64,000 nt of DNA from Aequorivita capsosiphonis DSM 23843. GTDB taxonomy: Bacteria > Bacteroidota > Bacteroidia > Flavobacteriales > Flavobacteriaceae. Position numbers and translations under genes: made by a program. Below, piece by piece: positions 62,767 to 64,000 of the stretch (its first letter is position 1; every line of letters starts with the position of its first letter). The stretch covers positions 62,001 through 126,000 of the forward strand of contig NZ_AUBG01000001.1 of NCBI RefSeq assembly GCF_000429125.1. The letters run 5' to 3'. The notes under the pieces are model-generated. The model did no database searches, was not told the DNA's origin, and saw only the letters and a program-made list of their open reading frames with translations.

Positions 62767-64000
62767 ATGGCAAGAAGATATTATTTAACGGAAGCAGGAC
62801 AGCTAAAATGTACCTTAGGATCAGCACCTGGAAAAATTAAAGTCACTTCCCAAAGCAAACTGACTATAAAAAACAAGTTACAAGCTACAAAGGACGATAA
62901 ACTCTTTGAGCCTCCCTTTTTTGGTACCTGTAGTTGCAATTCGCAAAACCCACCTTGCCAGCCCGCTTTGCAGGAATGGCAATTCACAAGCAAAAAAAGT
63001 GCTAGGGGACAAAAGTCTTTTATAATGGACGACTCCCAGATACAATGTAATAAGGGAGGTTTAATAACGGTAGAAAATTCAGGCCAGAAATTGGCGGGAA
63101 CAGGTAAGGAAGAAACCGAACTTGATAAAAAATACGCAAAACTGCAGGGAGAGATAATTTTTGTTAATGGGTATTTTAGTCCGGCATGGGGCGGAAGACT
63201 CAATGCCATTTTTGATATCCATCCAGACAAGGATAAACCAGAATGGTTTCGCTCACACAATACAAATGAAGCGAATAGAATTGATGAAAAAGACTATTTA
63301 ACCGATGTTCAGCTAGACGAAATAAATAACATGACTGAGGCCGAAATAGAAGCCGATAGAAAAAATAAAGCCTATAAGCTGCCATTCAAGGTTCCAAAAG
63401 GAATCGAATATATGGAAACTACTGTACCATTTCCCATAACAGGTTTTCCGTCTATACCGATGCCACCATTGCACATAAAAATACCATACGTTAAATGGGG
63501 ACCTAAATATATTGATAAGTCTTCTGACTTGAAGCCAATTCCCCAGTTAACACAAAAAGAAATAAAAGATCTTTATTGGGGCTATTGGAACAAACTAGGT
63601 AATAAAATGAAGGCTACAGAAAATTATGCCGAATATTTTAATGCAGCGCATAATGAGCATTTTGTAAACGGCTCCCACGGGCTAGGGTCAAATGCTGCCC
63701 ACCGTATAGATCACGGAATAGCCTTGGGATACCATTGGGCTAAACACAATTGGCATATTAAGACCAAAACAGAAGTGGATGATGGAAAGGAAGAACAACC
63801 CTATATTGAAAGTGATTCCCCAAATTATAGACCCATCACTATTGTAATGCACAGTCAAGGAAACGCACCTGGCGTTGGGATCGCTTTAGGTATTTTAAAA
63901 TATGCGAAGGAGAAGGAATGGGAACAGATACCTTTAAACTTAATTTATTTGGGCGTACACCAACCAAAAAATTTATGGGAAGAGGAATATGAAGCTTACA
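62767..64000 (+). CDS. DUF4280-lipase/hydrolase effector (3' end outside window)
   Basis: At least 411 residues seen. Residues 1-115: DUF4280-like tip (MARRYYLTEAGQLKCTLGS, FFGTCSCNSQNPPC, DDSQIQCNKGG). From about 125: alpha/beta hydrolase pattern, EIIFVNGYFSPAWGG and the nucleophile elbow VMHSQGN (Ser363; first Gly of GxSxG is Met). A lipase or phospholipase T6SS effector (Tle-like) is the natural reading, but the His/Asp of the triad lie partly beyond the window. It is 11 bases after vgrG. Confidence 0.8.
   Translation, partial: MARRYYLTEAGQLKCTLGSAPGKIKVTSQSKLTIKNKLQATKDDKLFEPPFFGTCSCNSQNPPCQPALQEWQFTSKKSARGQKSFIMDDSQIQCNKGGLITVENSGQKLAGTGKEETELDKKYAKLQGEIIFVNGYFSPAWGGRLNAIFDIHPDKDKPEWFRSHNTNEANRIDEKDYLTDVQLDEINNMTEAEIEADRKNKAYKLPFKVPKGIEYMETTVPFPITGFPSIPMPPLHIKIPYVKWGPKYIDKSSDLKPIPQLTQKEIKDLYWGYWNKLGNKMKATENYAEYFNAAHNEHFVNGSHGLGSNAAHRIDHGIALGYHWAKHNWHIKTKTEVDDGKEEQPYIESDSPNYRPITIVMHSQGNAPGVGIALGILKYAKEKEWEQIPLNLIYLGVHQPKNLWEEEYEAY

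Noticed and set aside
1-64000. CRISPR arrays, rRNA and intact tRNA genes
   Set aside because: No regularly spaced repeats with unique spacers and no full tRNA or rRNA sequence were seen; only the tRNA-like fragment near 24.6 kb.

Overview
The window looks like chromosomal DNA of a Flavobacteriaceae-type Bacteroidota. Evidence: AT-rich DNA with weak Shine-Dalgarno signals, some TAnnTTTG-like -7 boxes, lineage-typical families (DUF4301, SPW repeat, DUF4280 PAAR-like proteins, TssN/TssO-type secretion genes) and SCxx-type lipoproteins. I could not assign a genus.

Region 1 (about 1-20.3 kb) is a stress and DNA-repair region. It has Ku with a fused PE-Lig-Pol LigD that is broken by an in-frame TGA exactly at the Arg of the ligase KxDGxR motif. 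About 12.6 kb further on is a second LigD encoded as three tandem genes (phosphoesterase, ligase, polymerase). Around these lie three AraC-type regulators, two SDR oxidoreductases, a YciE/DUF892 protein, a CsbD-like protein, an SPW-repeat membrane protein, two related lipoproteins, and at least eight tiny charged, probably disordered proteins, most of them missed by length-filtered gene calling. Decay is visible: a DUF4301 gene with a one-base frameshift, an internally deleted glycosyltransferase, and an IS1595-type insertion with an 8-bp direct repeat.

Region 2 (20.3-25.8 kb) holds a divergent pair, a GIY-YIG nuclease with a catalytically dead exonuclease-like N-terminus and a UvrD-type helicase, both starting with TTG. 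A 1.45-kb non-coding stretch follows, with a possible tRNA-Ser/att remnant and two diverged copies of a GC-rich about 170-bp repeat.

Region 3 (25.8-64 kb) is a Bacteroidota-type (T6SSiii) type VI secretion locus. Core genes tssE, tssF, a PKD protein (tssP-like), tssK and tssO lie on the minus strand; an NlpC/P60 lipoprotein, tssG and tssN lie on the plus strand. tssB, tssC, tssH and tssR were not seen, so they must be outside the window or elsewhere. Then come five hcp-type genes (two subfamilies), three vgrG copies (one 5'-truncated), DUF4280 PAAR-like modules, and effector/immunity modules: two HExxH proteins with metzincin-like features, two very large proteins sharing a CRY/VYPDxKW core, a DUF4280-lipase cut by the window end, and arrays of lipoprotein and beta-sandwich putative immunity genes. 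A pair of about 310-aa proteins encoded directly after vgrG and before DUF4280 is the best candidate for an undescribed cargo adaptor. Duplicated hcp and vgrG genes, immunity duplications and pseudogenes show that the effector end is actively rearranging.

All functions are from reading motifs and family resemblance by eye; no database search was run.
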